Shown in pieces: positions 1 to 12,600 of a DNA stretch of 64,000 bases. This DNA is from Krasilnikovozyma curviuscula (lineage: Eukaryota; Basidiomycota; Tremellomycetes; Cystofilobasidiales; Mrakiaceae). Every line of letters starts with the position of its first letter. Within the stretch, counting starts at the first letter, position 1. Position numbers and translations under genes: made by a program. The stretch lies in assembly GCA_014825775.1 (NCBI GenBank), contig MVAQ01000073.1:23969-87968 (forward strand). The letters are read 5' to 3'. The notes under the pieces are model-generated. The model saw only the letters and a list, made by a program, of their open reading frames with translations, did no database searches and was not told the DNA's origin.

Positions 1-242
1 TTGGCTACTGATTTCGACACATAGCTGAATCAGAGAAGACATCGAGGTATGAGTAATAGAACTACAGAAAGAGCTAGAGCGGAGGAAATTTACTTGACGT
101 ATCCATTTGTAGGATCATTAGCAGTGAAAAAATCAAAACCCTCTTCAAATCCAGTTCCCACGTAGCTCTTCGCTAACAGTTGAGTTGAGGCTTGCACTGA
201 TACCGAAACAGAGACCAAGAAAGCTAGAGAAGAGAGCAGCAT
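1..242 (-). CDS. GH16 family glucanase, N-terminal part (cut by window edge)
   Basis: This is the start of a secreted glycoside hydrolase family 16 protein, a family that cleaves or remodels beta-1,3/1,4-glucans at the cell wall. Exon 1 (242 to 94) starts at an ATG and encodes a signal peptide (MLLSSLAFLVSVSVS) followed by YVGTGFEEGFDFF and NDPTNGYV, the typical GH16 N-terminal pattern. A GTAAAT donor at 93 and a CAG acceptor ending at 25 join it to exon 2 (24 to 1), which completes NGYVNYVSKSVA in frame. This match supports the splice. The catalytic ExDxE motif would lie beyond the left edge and is not visible. Family call is from the N-terminal motif only. Open frame continues upstream of the ATG, but the hydrophobic signal peptide sets the start. 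Confidence 0.75.
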
Positions 243-885
243 TGTTGAAGACGAAGACGAAGAAGTTGCTGGGAGGAGGGCCAATGCCTCAATAGTACCG
301 TTGTGAGAACTTCCTCTGTTGCTTGCTGAGGAAAAACTTGAGGAACGAGATGTAGTTGAAGATTGAATTAGAGGGAAATAGCTGGAGTCTAGTTCGAGTA
401 CTGACAGTGGCAGCAGTACATATCGAGAAAGTAACAGGAAAAGCCCTTCGAGAAGTTCGACGAGAGTAGAAACATTGTTTTTCTTTTTTCGACGGTTTGG
501 GTATGTCGGTGGCGATCGCGCCGATCGATTCCGGGCATGAAAAACGCCCGATGTCCTGTTTTCATCCAACAAATGCAATCCTGGAGTGATAAAAAGGGTT
601 AGGTAGTTAACAAGGCTAGAATAATACGAGATTTGAAGCGTACTGAAAGTGGTGCAGTGAAGGGGGCCAGGACGTAGGATGCGAACGAGTTTGAACGTGC
701 GCTGGTTATTTTCCGACAAGTTTGTACGAGAGCAGGAAGACGGTGGAAAATTAAAGAAAAGGATTTTGATGATTGTGACGAAAATTAACAATGATGGCGA
801 TGAGTGGAGGGGCGTTAATAAAGAGAGAAGACAATGTTGACCAATTGGTTGGTCTGTTGCCTTCTCGTAAACCATCGAGATCTAT

Positions 886-1556
886 CTAGATCTTCCCGAA
901 TCCTCTTGGAACTTGAGGAAGACCTTGAGAATTGTCAAACCATCAGCAACTTGTTCAGAAAACCATAGCCTTCAATGCATTCGTAGCAAGACTGACCTTT
1001 CGAGACCTCCTTCGCCGCTGTCGCATTCTTCTTCTTAGCTGCCTCTCTAAGCCTCATATCATAATATGCCCTGTTCAACGAGTAGATCTCATGCGTTGGT
1101 GTCGCTGGTGCTGAAGCAGATGTTGGCGTGAGATACTCCCCCACAGGAGCAGGAGCAGGGCTGTCAGGCTTTTTCTCATCCTTTTTCTCGTCTCCCTCCT
1201 TCTCCTTTGCCTTTTTTGCTTTCTCCTTCGCTTCGTACTCCGCAATGACCTTCCCGATCTCTTCCTTGCTCACTTGCGGCGTTGACGTCGGCGACGCTGG
1301 AGGTGGGACCAGGACAGCAAAGCCACGATCTGAGAGATGGGAGTCACAGGTGAGGATGAAGTCGACATTGCCTGATGCTATAAATATACAGGACAAAGTG
1401 AAGCACGGGTGGATTAGTGTTGTGCTTCAGAAGGAGGCCCGTAGATAGGTCACGTTGCTCACTCGAAAGGCACGTCGTCGTCTCTTTGAAGCATACAAAG
1501 CATGGGCGTGGAGTTCCTACAGCTCGCTTGTAATAATTGTTGGTGAAGGGTGGCAT
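886..1556 (-). CDS. VFA1: Vps4-associated protein VFA1
   Basis: Three exons, 1556-1454, 1371-997 and 923-886, give a 171-residue protein of the Vfa1 family. In yeast Vfa1 binds the AAA ATPase Vps4 and works with the ESCRT machinery at endosomes. Near the N-terminus the sequence has a CxxC pair (PCFVCFK) followed by TTT and, after the first intron, NVDFILTCDSHLSDRGFA, the zinc-knuckle-like pattern of the family. A lysine/glutamate-rich helix (EYEAKEKAKKAKEKEG) follows, then a proline/alanine linker. The last intron (GTCAGT donor, AAG acceptor) restores the family-like end KEVSKGLPQVPRGFGKI; reading through it gives an unrelated tail. Start is the ATG 12 codons before PCFVC. It lies upstream of, and in the same direction as, the GH16 gene. 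Confidence 0.85.
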
Positions 1557-2856
1557 TCTGTGTGGTGTCACTAGGACGTTGTAGTTCGATTTTGAGAAGC
1601 TGAAGTTGGAAAGCACGAGCAAAAGTCAACCTGATCAATTATCGACATTCCCAATTCTCTCTATAGAGTCATAAGTGACTGTTCAACGTACCTGTTGAAG
1701 GGTACAGGAGAAGAAGGTGTTCCAGAGGGCAGAGGACGACGGAATCAGTGTTTGCCATGGATTGACAAAAGACGTTGGAACCAGCTCTCACCAAAGGTAA
1801 GTTCAAGTCTATATAGGACACTTCACCGATACGAGCGGTGTAAAAGAAGTTCGGCTGGGATCTGTAAATGCTGAAAGGCAGGAGTGGGGGGAAGCTGCTC
1901 AAATGTGCAATGTAGGGGCAAAACTTAGTGGAAGTTGCCCCTGTTACACAGCTATGGTACCAGATACCCAAAGTATACTCAAAGTTGACTTGATCGGAGG
2001 ATTGGAGCTGTTGGCGGTCAGCGGAGCCTCAGCACTGAGAAATGCAGTAAAGGAACGGGTGCAAGGTCGCTTTGTTTCTAAATTTCCTTACATAAGGCCA
2101 CCGGGTAGTCTCAGTGTATAGATAAAGTTGTAGTAAATCCAAGCTCAACAGGAGAGCCGAAGTCGATTGAGTTTGCTTCTGTGCGAAGGTGATCACTCGC
2201 TCGCCTTCAGCAAAAGCTCGATCTCGTTGAGCTCTTCCATAACCAACCACTTCGACAGACCTCGTGCTTCAGCAAGTTAATATTAACATCTTTCAGTGGT
2301 GTTGTCTCGGATTGCGGTGTGGTAGCGATCTCGCAACTGATGGTCAGTAACCTGACGGCGAGGAAATGAGCTCTCGTCTACTACAATAGCTTTCTCGATG
2401 ATATCTGATACCCTTTGTCTCCCACCCACACTACTTACCCAGCTGCCCTCTACTCTCCCTTTCGTCATCGTTCAGAATGTGTTTCTACTTGCTCGGACCA
2501 GCAAGCTGGAAAGATGCCCGGTCGACGAAAACCAAGCAACGTGCTGGGTATATTTAGGTCACCTTCACTTCGCATGGATCTCCTCCGGGCCCTCAAGCCA
2601 CAGAGCAGACTGGATTCTCAGCCCAGAAATAGGGTACTTGCTCAGTCTCAATCTCAAGAGGACACCCCGTATCCCATCTCTAGCCTGATGATTGGGGAAA
2701 CCAGAGCTGAGGGACGTAGTGAGCTCCCCCCCGCCGCCCCGCGCTGAGGCAAAGAGCGCTAGTTAGAAACGTGCAGGTTGATGTGTTGTATATCTGCCAA
2801 TCACCGTCGAGCACAGTATGGAGCACAGGTGAAACGTTGAGGCCACCTACTTTGCA
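1557..2856. other. Intergenic region without a supported gene
   Basis: This is the divergent promoter region between VFA1 (minus) and the sphingomyelinase gene (plus). Open frames here reach only about 100 codons, match no family I recognise, and do not join through consistent splice sites. A frame at 2415-2747 is rich in Ser, Arg and Pro but has no supporting signal. Confidence 0.5.
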
Positions 2857-2863
2857 TATAAAA
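2857..2863 (+). promoter_or_regulatory. TATA box of the sphingomyelinase gene
   Basis: TATAAAA lies about 60 bases before the ATG at 2919, a plausible core-promoter position for a fungal gene with a short leader. Confidence 0.55.
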
Positions 2864-2918
2864 CCCTCAGCACGTTGGATTATCTCCATCTTTGCCGTCT
2901 ATCATAGCCCTCCTCAAG

Positions 2919-5884
2919 ATGTTTGCTTCCCTTCTCCTTGTGGGTGCTTCAGTAGGGATCGTCAACGCTGCCCTCCCCTACCCAACCCCAACTGGTTATT
3001 CCCTTCCAACTGAGGTCACCGTTTCCAACAACTTCCCAGCCGCTGCCTTCCAGAGGTAAGTAGACAATCAAAAGAATTTCTGTTGTGAAGGAGCCGATCC
3101 ATCTCATCATTACGTTTTAGCTACTGGCCAGGCTTCGAGCCAACCCAGACCAAACTTCAGCCTCTTCCTGTCGTTTCTAACCCTGGTTCGTTAATGTTTC
3201 TCTGTCTTTGAATATGTCCACGCCGGTCGTTGACGGTAACCGCCGTTTCCCTTGGGTAGTCGATGGCAGAGTCTTCGAGCTAAACTTGACTTCCCCTTAT
3301 GCCATTCCACGTAAGTTACAAGCTTTTTAGCTTCGATACTTTTACTGACGTGGAGTTCCCGCTCTTTGTTCTCCAGAAAACGACACTGTTGACATCGGTA
3401 CGCTCCTATCTCTCTCTTTTCAAACTCTCGCTGATAAAAAATCTCTAGTTGAATGGCCCATCTCTATTATCTCCAACTACTCTCTCAACGCTGCCTGGGG
3501 TATCTCTCAGATCAACTCGATCATCGGCGGTTCTCTGGCCAACTGCTCAAAGTGTATTGAATCTCTCAAGATCGCACAACAAGTCGCTCAAGCTAACCCA
3601 TCCGAAATCGAAGATCTTGCCGTCACCCTCTGTATCTCGACCGGATTCTCCACCGCTGCGTCATGCAGAAATGAGTACACCCGCTGGACGTTGGCTCCCG
3701 TCATCGCGCAGATGCTCTTCCATGCCAACATGACCACTGACGGCCAGGCCATCTGCCAGAACTTCATTAGTAAATCTCAGTGTGCCTTACCCGCTCCACC
3801 TGCGTTCAATGCGACGGCTTGGTTCGCAAAGCCAAACAAGCCAGCCAATGCAACAGTCCCAAAGGCTTCAGGAAAGAGATTGAAAGTCCTTCACGTCTCT
3901 GATTGGCACATCGACCCAAGGTGGGCACAGAGTTCCTCATCATGCATCCCTTTGTCTAGAAACAACGTATCCTGAGTATTTGTTTTCTATTTTTTATAGA
4001 TACTTGACTGGATCTGAAGCCAAGTGTGCCTCTGGCCCGTGCTGCAGATACGGTGGAACCAATGCCGCCAGCGTCAACGGCTCCATAGTCTCTCCCGCCC
4101 CAAGATGGGGTTCTCAAAGCTGCGATGCCCCCATTTCTTTGGTATTGGCTGTTTGTGAAGCCATCCCAACACTCACTAACACCGTCAGTCTTGCGTTCGA
4201 TATCACTCGCGCCGGTCATGAAGGTACAATATATACTGACCGACTCGTAAACTACAGTCCGCCGAGAGCCCATTCGCCTTCACCGTGTCGACTGGTGATC
4301 TTGTCTCCCACGATAAAGACAACACTCTCTCGAGATCTTACATTCAGGAGACTGAAGTCATTATGTTCGAGCTCGTCAAGAAGTATTTGAATACTGGAAG
4401 CTATTACCGTAAGTTCGCCTGACACCTTGTTGCGCTTGAACATCCAGAAACTGACCTTCTGATATATCGTTCCAACAGATGCCATGGGTAATCATTCTCT
4501 TTACACTTCTATGTCTCACTGCCTTCCCAATCAGGACTGACTGACGTTCCATTTGTTCTTACACAGGTAACCATGACAGCTATCAACAAGCTCAAGATGC
4601 CCCCCACGCCATCCAGCCCCATGTCCCCATCGACCAGCAGTTGTTCTCGTGGAACTATGAAACTCTCTCTTCCCTTTGGGAGTACGAAGGCTGGATCAAC
4701 AAGACGACCAGACAGCAAGCGAATCTTCACTACTCTGGCTACTCTGTCTTGGACAAGTCCGGGCTCAGGATCATCACCCTCAACACTGACTTGTGGTACA
4801 AGGCCAATTATTACAACTTCATCAACACCCCTGATGCCGACTACTCTGGAATGCTCAAGTGGTTGACAACCGAACTTCAGTCGGCTGAAGATGCTGGTGA
4901 ACGTGTTTGGATCGTCGGTCACGTACTGCCAGGCTGGGATGGAACTAATGCAATGTGAGTCCTTTGAACATCAAAGGTCGTCCACATTACTCATGAATAC
5001 TTCTTTTCTTTTTTGGCTTTCTTCAGGGTTCCTCAAACCGATGTGGGTTTATTTCGCAATGGTCAAGTCGTTGACTTTTACTGACAGCCTTGAAATCTTT
5101 CTCAGCTCTTTTACCAGATCGTCGACCGATTTTCCCCACATGTCATTGCGAATACCTTCTTCGGTCACACTCACGAAGATCAGTTCTCTGTCTTCTACTC
5201 CAACAACGGTACCATTCAATCGCAACAGACTGTGAGTATGACTCTCTTTTGATGATTTCCATATTCTGAAACTGATACTGTATTTGAATAGGCTCTGGCT
5301 ACTGCTTGGATGGCCCCATCCATTGAACCGGGAGGATCTCTCAACGTCGGTTTCAAGATGTGAGTAACCTTTTCAGACATCCATCTACCCAGTTTCACTG
5401 ATTTTTGTTTTTCGGCGCATCAGGTACGAGGTTGACTCTGCTTCCTTTGAGATCTATGACTCCTACACTTATTTCTCCAACGCATCCGAATACGCTGCTC
5501 TCCAAGCTGCCAACGTGGCTGGCCCTACTTTCAAGTACGAATACTCTCTCCGAGAGGCGTACGACCCGAACAATACCTGGCCATCGACCGCGCCTCTTAA
5601 CGCGTCATTCTACCATATGGTAACTGAGAACATGCTCAAGGAGCCTTCCTTGATGGAGAAGTTCACCGCTATCCAGTCCAAGTCTTCGGTTCTAACAAAG
5701 AACATCCAGACTTGCAACACCACCGCGTGTCTCGACGCGAAGGTCTGCTACATGAGATCTGCGTCAGTTGCTCTCTCCAAGCAGAACTGTGCCACTGGAT
5801 ACGGTTCAGTTCAAGCTGTGAGTCTCTCGTAGCTTCTTCTTCCGCGAGCGTGACACTGAAATGCTTCCTGCATGGTTGCAGTAA
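2919..5884 (+). CDS. Secreted acid sphingomyelinase (sphingomyelin phosphodiesterase)
   Basis: A zinc metallophosphoesterase that hydrolyses sphingomyelin to ceramide and phosphocholine, probably secreted or vacuolar. Fourteen exons give 694 residues: signal peptide (MFASLLLVGASVGIVNAA), a saposin-B-like cysteine-rich segment around residues 95-190 (NCSKCIESL, CISTGFSTAASC, ICQNFISKSQC), then the catalytic domain. Metal motifs are all visible: SDWHIDPR (D243, H245), TGDLVSHD (D324), GNHD (364-367), GHVLPG (481-486) and GHTH (518-521). Exon spans: 2919-3055, 3121-3185, 3260-3310, 3377-3397, 3449-3920, 4000-4183, 4258-4408, 4479-4487, 4567-4954, 5027-5042, 5106-5231, 5292-5359, 5424-5817, 5882-5884. 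Exon 8 is only 9 nt. The last exon would be only TAA; if that intron is retained the protein ends at 5832 as QAVSLS. The family call is firm; the natural substrate is inferred. Confidence 0.9.
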
Positions 5885-6790
5885 AATTGTACAAACATAA
5901 AAAGGCCCAGGTCATACGGACCGACTTACTGTTACAAAGTTCATATCACAGATTGAAAAGGTGTAGATGCAATTTTCTGATGGAGAGGGCGCGCGCCATA
6001 AGGCAAGGACATCAATCATTTCTAGAGTCCAGCTCCGAGAGATCACTGGAGGTAAATGTCCCGTGAGATGGCAAGCTAAGATCTGATGTTTACCCCTTGT
6101 GGACTCAATGGGAAGTGCACGCTTATTTTGAGTTTGTACCTTTGACCAAAGGACAATCTACTTGAGCCAATCTGTAGTCAGTGGTATGTTTCCATATGTA
6201 AAGACCGAAAAAAACAGCTTTTCTTTCTTTGGTACTCTGCTGTAACTAAGCCCGCTTGAACTTTACTGAACCGCAGGTCGCTACATCCCGCGTCTAGTTC
6301 AGCTTTGACGAAGTTTCCAGGTCACTGTCCCAGAAAACTATGTTCCTACTCGGCCTAATATCAATAGGTCTTTGTTTTCCTCTGGCCCTGCCAACTTCTC
6401 GAATTGCTGGGCAGAGTGAGTGCCTTCAAGAATCTTTCGGACGATACATTCCGCTTCATACCTGGCTATCTCTGTTGCTAGGTTCTGCGCGTATCTTCCC
6501 CAATCAGATTACGTCGGCAATCTTTTCAGCTCATCGTGCGCCTCTCTTTGTCGCGAGACTGTCGCGTCGAGAATAATGGTTGACTTTTGAACCGAGAAGA
6601 GGCGCCGCGATGTTTTTTTCACAGTTTCTTTTCTTATTGATGGAGGTTTCCCTACTATTAAGACCACCATTGGAAAGCTGTCATCCTCACCTTTACAATG
6701 GTACCTCTCTAGAGTTGTTAGCTGCATTTTTCAGGAAGTTTTTCAGGAAGTTACATCACAAGTGACGCACGGTCGCTTGTGTGGGAATCG
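5885..6790. other. Intergenic region, no supported gene
   Basis: No open frame here has family similarity or a consistent splice pattern. It contains the 3' flank of the sphingomyelinase gene and the distal RNR2 promoter, including GTCGCGTCGA near 6561-6570 and a direct repeat of TCAGGAAGTT near 6731-6751. Confidence 0.5.
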
Positions 6791-6796
6791 ACGCGT
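6791..6796 (+). promoter_or_regulatory. MluI cell-cycle box (ACGCGT) upstream of RNR2
   Basis: A perfect ACGCGT palindrome lies 281 bases before the RNR2 start codon. In yeasts MBF binds this element at S-phase genes, including ribonucleotide reductase genes. Its use here is inferred from position and target. Confidence 0.5.
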
Positions 6797-6961
6797 GCCT
6801 TCATTTCTCAAGCAGGTCGTTCGTTCCCACTGTTTTTCTCTGTTTTGTCGAATTACTATTTATCTGAGATATCTGCTACTAGAATCAGCTCTCAAATGCC
6901 TCTCTATTGATATCCTCTTGTCCTTGCAGCTGAAATTTGTGTTTCCCGGTGGCTGGTGGCC

Positions 6962-6968
6962 TATAAAA
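6962..6968 (+). promoter_or_regulatory. TATA box of RNR2
   Basis: TATAAAA sits 109 bases before the RNR2 ATG and is followed by a pyrimidine-rich leader, the usual layout for a strongly expressed fungal gene. Confidence 0.6.
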
Positions 6969-7076
6969 GCTGCTCGCGTCGCCTTGCCTGATTTTCTCTC
7001 CCTAACCACCACTCACTAACTTCAACCTCATCTTCACCTTCCTTTTCCCTCCTACTTCACCCTTGCCACTACCACC

Positions 7077-8933
7077 ATGTCCTCTGTCACTGCCCTCCCC
7101 CTCGAGACTCCTTCCAAGGAAGCTGCTCGTATGGTGTCCTCTCTCGACCTCACCAAACCTTCCCCGATCAAGCTCGAGGTTACAGAAGCCCCCAAGGCTC
7201 CAACTGAGGCTGAGCTGAGGAAGAGATTTGTTGGTGATATCTACTGTGAAGAGAAGGATGAGCCTATTCTTCAAGAGACGTGAGCGTCGTTCCTTCGTCG
7301 CGTGCTGTTTGATTTTTTCTTTTCGAGCTCGTGGCTGATCATACCCGCTTCTTCCCCATTCTCGCATCTGCCTATCGCCAGCGAGAAGAGATTCGTCCTC
7401 TTCCCAATCAAGTACACTGAAGTGAGTCTGGCTATCTTAGAAAAATTATTCTACAGTTACCTGCCAGCCTCCCGTCACGCGCGTTTCCTTTTCTCACAAC
7501 TTTTCTCTCGACAGATCTGGCAAGCCTACAAAAAGGCTGAAGCTTCCTTTTGGACGGCTGAGGAGATGGATCTTTCCAAGGATCAACACGATTGGGACAA
7601 CAAGCTCAACGACAAAGAGGTTAGTTCTCATCCAGCTTTTAAGATCCAACGGCACCATCAACTCAACATTCGTTATTGGGTGTCTAACTGACTCACTGGC
7701 TTGTGCCTTTGCTTTGCGCTTGTAAAAGAGATACTTCATCTCGCACGTTCTCGCTTTCTTCGCTGCCTCTGACGGAATCGTCAATGAAAACCTTCTCGAG
7801 CGATTCTCCGCGGAGGTTCAGTCTGCTGAAGCTCGATGCTTCTACGGTTTCCAAATCATGATGGAAAACATCCACTCGTGAGTTGCTCCCCTCCCTCATT
7901 CTATAGCTTTTATGTCTTCACACTGACCGTATCATAACCTCTACAGTGAAACCTACTCCCTCCTCATCGAAACTTACGTGTCTGACGCCGCCGAAAAGGA
8001 TCACCTCTTCTCTGCCATCGATGAGATCCCATGTATCCGAAAGAAGGCCGACTGGGCCCTCAAGTGGATCTCAAGCAAGGAGTCAAGCTTCGCTGAGCGA
8101 TTGGTCGCCTTTGCCGCCGTCGAAGGAATCTTCTTCTCTGGATCGTTCGCGTCCATCTTTTGGTTGAAAAAGAGAGGTCTCATGCCTGGTCTCACCTTCT
8201 CGAACGAGTTGATCTCCAGAGATGAGGGTCTTCACACCGATTGTAAGCTTTCAAGCCTCGTTTCTTTAGCTGAACATGTCCTGACGGTTATTGATATGTT
8301 CCCTTGATCGGGTTTCAGTCGCTTGTCTGCTCTTCCACCACTTGAAGCGTCGCCCACAACCATCAATTGTCGAGGCCATCATCAAGGAGGCCGTCGCTAT
8401 CGAGCAGGAGTTCTTGACTGATGCCCTCCCAGTGTCTTTGATCGGAGTATGTTGCGTTGCACCTTAACCTATTCAGGCATATTGCAACCATTTACTGATC
8501 AGCCTTACTTGCTCGTACCTGGAACTAGATGAACGCTAAACTTATGTGCCAGTACATTGAGTTCGTCGCTGACCGAGTAAGTATCTCGTTGTTCAACGGT
8601 CACGCTCTGCCCCAATATCCAATGGCTGATGACGTCTTCTCTCTACAGCTGCTTGTCGCCCTGGGAAACCCCAAGGTTTGGAACTCGACCAACCCATTCG
8701 ACTTCATGGAGATCATCTCTCTGTCCGGAAAGACCAACGTAGGTCTCATCCACTCGCTTCTACTCATTCTTTTTCTACCCGAGCCCAAACTGACATACAC
8801 ATACATGCCTGCGTAGTTCTTCGAGAAGAGAGTATCTGATTACGCCAAGTCGGGTGTCAACCAGTCTGTGAAGGACGGCGCGACTCACAACCCTAACACT
8901 GCCAAGACCTTCACTATTGAAGAGGATTTCTAA
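7077..8933 (+). CDS. RNR2: Ribonucleoside-diphosphate reductase small subunit
   Basis: The class Ia R2 subunit carries the di-iron tyrosyl radical that large subunit R1 needs to make deoxyribonucleotides for DNA replication. Nine exons (7077-7279, 7382-7421, 7515-7619, 7729-7877, 7947-8242, 8319-8446, 8529-8576, 8649-8738, 8817-8933) join in frame to 391 residues, the normal family length. Iron ligands are visible: D100 in [12 protein letters not shown]162 and H165 in MMENIHSE, with the radical tyrosine Y169 in SETYSLL; later ligands lie in [12 protein letters not shown] and RDEGLHTDF. The C-terminus FTIEEDF is the tail that docks on R1. The start is in a good context after ACCACC and gives the variable N-terminus expected. 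The MCB and TATA elements upstream suggest S-phase control. Confidence 0.97.
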
Positions 8934-9656
8934 AGCTTGTTATTTGTTTTCCTTTTTCTATTCTCTATGTGTTATTTTCTGCATCTGCTCCTTTTTTCTC
9001 CATTGTTGCAACCTCTCTCTCTTATTATTTGTATTTGATTGCTTCCTTTCTCTAGAAAAAAAATGAGAACCTCCTTTGATGATATACCCTTTCCGTATGT
9101 TCCCTAGAGATCTGATACGTAATGATTTAAACCTTTTAACTCTGAACAAATGCCAAGATCAGCAGGCCCGCTTCAAGCCACTATTTGTCGATTCAAGTTG
9201 ATACCCGTTCTGAGCCTCATCGACGTGATGCCCTCACATAAGCGCGTCTTGTAAGTAAGAGCTATCAATTCAGAGAATGGCCATTGTCAGCTCCTTCTGC
9301 CACCGTCAGTATCTGGCTCAACGCCAGTGCTCCAAGTCGAAATTTAATGGAAGTCAATTGTCAAGTTCAAGTCCACCTGTCGGCATGGCTGACCATACTC
9401 AGGACGGACATATCACACCTCTATCAGAAATGAAAATTGATTGATGATGATGTTTGAGGAAGTGAAACGCTTGGTGAAGGGCAACAGGAGGGCGTGATGC
9501 ATCTTCTGTCTTCAACGAACGATCGAGAGCTAGTTCTAGTATGTGACATGATTCTCTTGAAGTATGTTACACAATAGTAGATATCAAATGGGAAGAGCAT
9601 CTACGCAGAATGTCGTAATTGTCGTCTAAGTGTGTATGTCATAAGGATGAATATAA
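8934..9656. other. Intergenic region between convergent genes
   Basis: Holds the 3' ends of RNR2 (plus) and the DDHD phospholipase gene (minus). It starts with a pyrimidine-rich 3' UTR-like stretch (8940-9060). I see no coding potential. Confidence 0.5.
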
Positions 9657-12600
9657 TCAGAGACCGATCGCTTCATTAGATTCTGTATGAGGGGTTACGG
9701 CTGCAGGCGTGATGACATTTGTTTCCGGTTTAGTTCCCATACCTGACGGATTGCAAGGAGAGGAGTCGAGATGAGGATAAGTTTCTCCTTTCTAAGTTCG
9801 GCATGTTTAGAAGATAACGAAATGCTCACCGGTTCGCATAAGATCAGATTTTGTCGCAAAGACCTCTGCAAGAACAAATGCCGAAAAAGCAGGATCTTGC
9901 CAGTAGCTACCGTGCGCAGTCACCATATCTAGATATTCGGAAAGACCGGCGGAAGGGAGGTAGAAGTCGATCTGCGAGGAGAAGCAACGTTATTCACACG
10001 CACAGGAATAATTGCAAAAAATTAAAATAAAAAAAACTCACGTTGCCGTGCGGGTTCAAAGCTTTAAACCGGCGTTCCGCTCTAGAACCTGTCAGCTCCT
10101 CTTCACCCGAGGGATCCATCATTTCCATCGCGCTTGGTTCTCTGGTGGTACCGGGACGTTTTATCGGTTGGTTTGTTGGATTGGTGGCCTCCGGTAATTT
10201 TTCGGGGGTTGAGGTTCCTCCAAAAGATGGCTATATAAGGTCTACTCGTTACCAATTGCTTAGAAAGGATACGTTGGTAGCCAATACTCACTATTGGTAT
10301 ACTTGGCATACTGGGTAGACTGGGAAGTATCCACGACATCTTGCCCACAGATTCACTAAAGCTGGCCATTAATCCTGCGGTCACAGAGCTAATGGCAAGA
10401 GGGTTCATTTTTCTTCCTAGGTCAGAGTCGACAGCAGCGTTGAGCATGTAGGCCTGGGAGGACAAGAGGGGAGCGTTATTCTCATGGCAACATTACAGCA
10501 AAAGATACATCACAAGTGAACACACAATCGGATCAGAAGGATGGAAGATGTTATCTGGTGAACGTTGACATGGTCAGTAATATTGAACTTTATTACAACC
10601 AGTTGTCGGACCCACATATTGAATCCACACTCAGACAACCGAATCGACCGCTACGTTCCAAAGCTTCATCAAACGGAGAGTTCATAGTTCTCGATTTCCC
10701 CTTGGATTAAACAAAAATATAGTCAGTTAAATTGTGAGACGAAAGGAGATCTTGATGACACACTCTTCGTGCAATCAGTTGCGCCTGATGAAGATGTAAA
10801 AACAGACCCAAAGGACTGCCGACCATAAAGAAGTTAGTTACGTTGAATAAAAATCTATTCTTGGTGTCCATTATGACCTGTTTGGGCAAAGAGGAGATTG
10901 GAGGGAGAGTTGTTGCTTGATCGCTGAGGATGTCTGCTACAAGAGCAGAGCCTATAAAGAAATATGAAGTCAGAAATGTGGTGACGACAAACACTAAAAA
11001 TACTGAAACTACCAAGAGAGTGACCAATGATGTGAACTCTTCCGTTCTCGACAAACTTGGGATGCCTCCTCACCCATAGCCGATAAGCTCGATTTGCCGA
11101 AAGAGCAACAGCTTCCAACATGCTGACTTTATGGTGGGACATGAAATAAGGGATATCTATCAGGACGTTGTTTGTCAGTTCTCGCACGTAACTGCAAGAA
11201 AGACAGCGACGGAGGGAGGCGGGGGGTTGTTGTTGTTAATTAGAATCCTTTCTGACTTTGTACAGGCCATAACTCACGGGATGCTTTTCTTGATGGTTAT
11301 TTCATCTAATGTAAATCTATTCCCAAGCATATGCTGGGCATCTTCCTCTTCTTCTGCCTTGGATTGGCCCAATTGAAGATTTGACCGCCATTGGATGGGC
11401 AGAAACTGAACCCTCTTGTTCCTCATAATGGATTGTAGAGCTGGCGAGGCGGATTGTTTCTGTGCTTCTCGCCGTATGATATTGACAGCATAAATGCTGA
11501 GATTGACATGATGTTCATTTAGTTCAGTGTAGGCCAGCAATATGTAAGGGTGTTTGGAGAGACTACAGGGGAGCACTCACAAGTTGAAGGCTTCATGTCC
11601 TGGAGCGCTAGCAAGATGTTGGCCAATACTACAAGTTGGAATCCAGTCAGTTGCAAGTCGAAAACTTCAAGAAGTGATTATTACCCATGAACAACCAGGA
11701 CGAGATCGGTACACTCAGGTTCGCCCACTTCTGCTTCCTATAAAGGGAAATACGATAAAACCTGGAGCCGAGCCCTTCGCATAAACGGCAGTTGAGAACT
11801 CACGATTGGGAACTGCTCATCTACTGCTGCTTCTTTTGCAACGTTTTCCTTCAGAGCCTCAGATACCTGTTCCCCAACATCACTGAATGCCGACTTGATG
11901 TCGGCCCTTGTAAAGTCGCCGCTTGGTCTGCCGGTGGAACTGGCTCTGCTGCTTCTTCGTGAAGTTTCTTTATTTTTGTCTGATGAAACTGTATTGGCCG
12001 TTACAACAGCATCATACCCACGGTATACTAATAGGAATCAAACGAGTCGTTTGCTGCTGTTGTAACCATCGATGCGCGACTGAGAAACTCACCCATGTAT
12101 CCAGCAAGAGACCTAGGCCCGCCCTTCATGGACATCCATAAGCTCTTGCTCATCCAACCAGTAACACCAGCTGAGAATAACCTTCCGGAATCCTTGTCTA
12201 AGAAGATAACCGATCCATCCTTGTCGCTCAAATTTCCCTTGAGCTTGTCCTCCGCTGATGATCCACTTGATATACTAGCTTGAAGTTCCTCTTGGTAAGA
12301 TGGTTGCCAAGGTTGAATTCGTTGATACGCTGATTCTAGGAGTGTGGCGAGTTCATCTTCTACTGGCTGGGAAGGCGAGTAGAACCAAGTTGCTCGAACG
12401 ACAGGGATTATCGCTGAGTGCATCCAGAAGACAGGAACCATCTATCCGATTCGGGTTCAATAAGCGGAGGAAGTGATCATATAGCGGAGAGTAAATTACG
12501 CGTACCCTCATCAACTTGACGTCAACTTCAAACAATCCGTCCTGGAACCGATAAGACGCGGTTAGGAACAGCGAATCAGAAACGGAACAGAAGTGGATAG

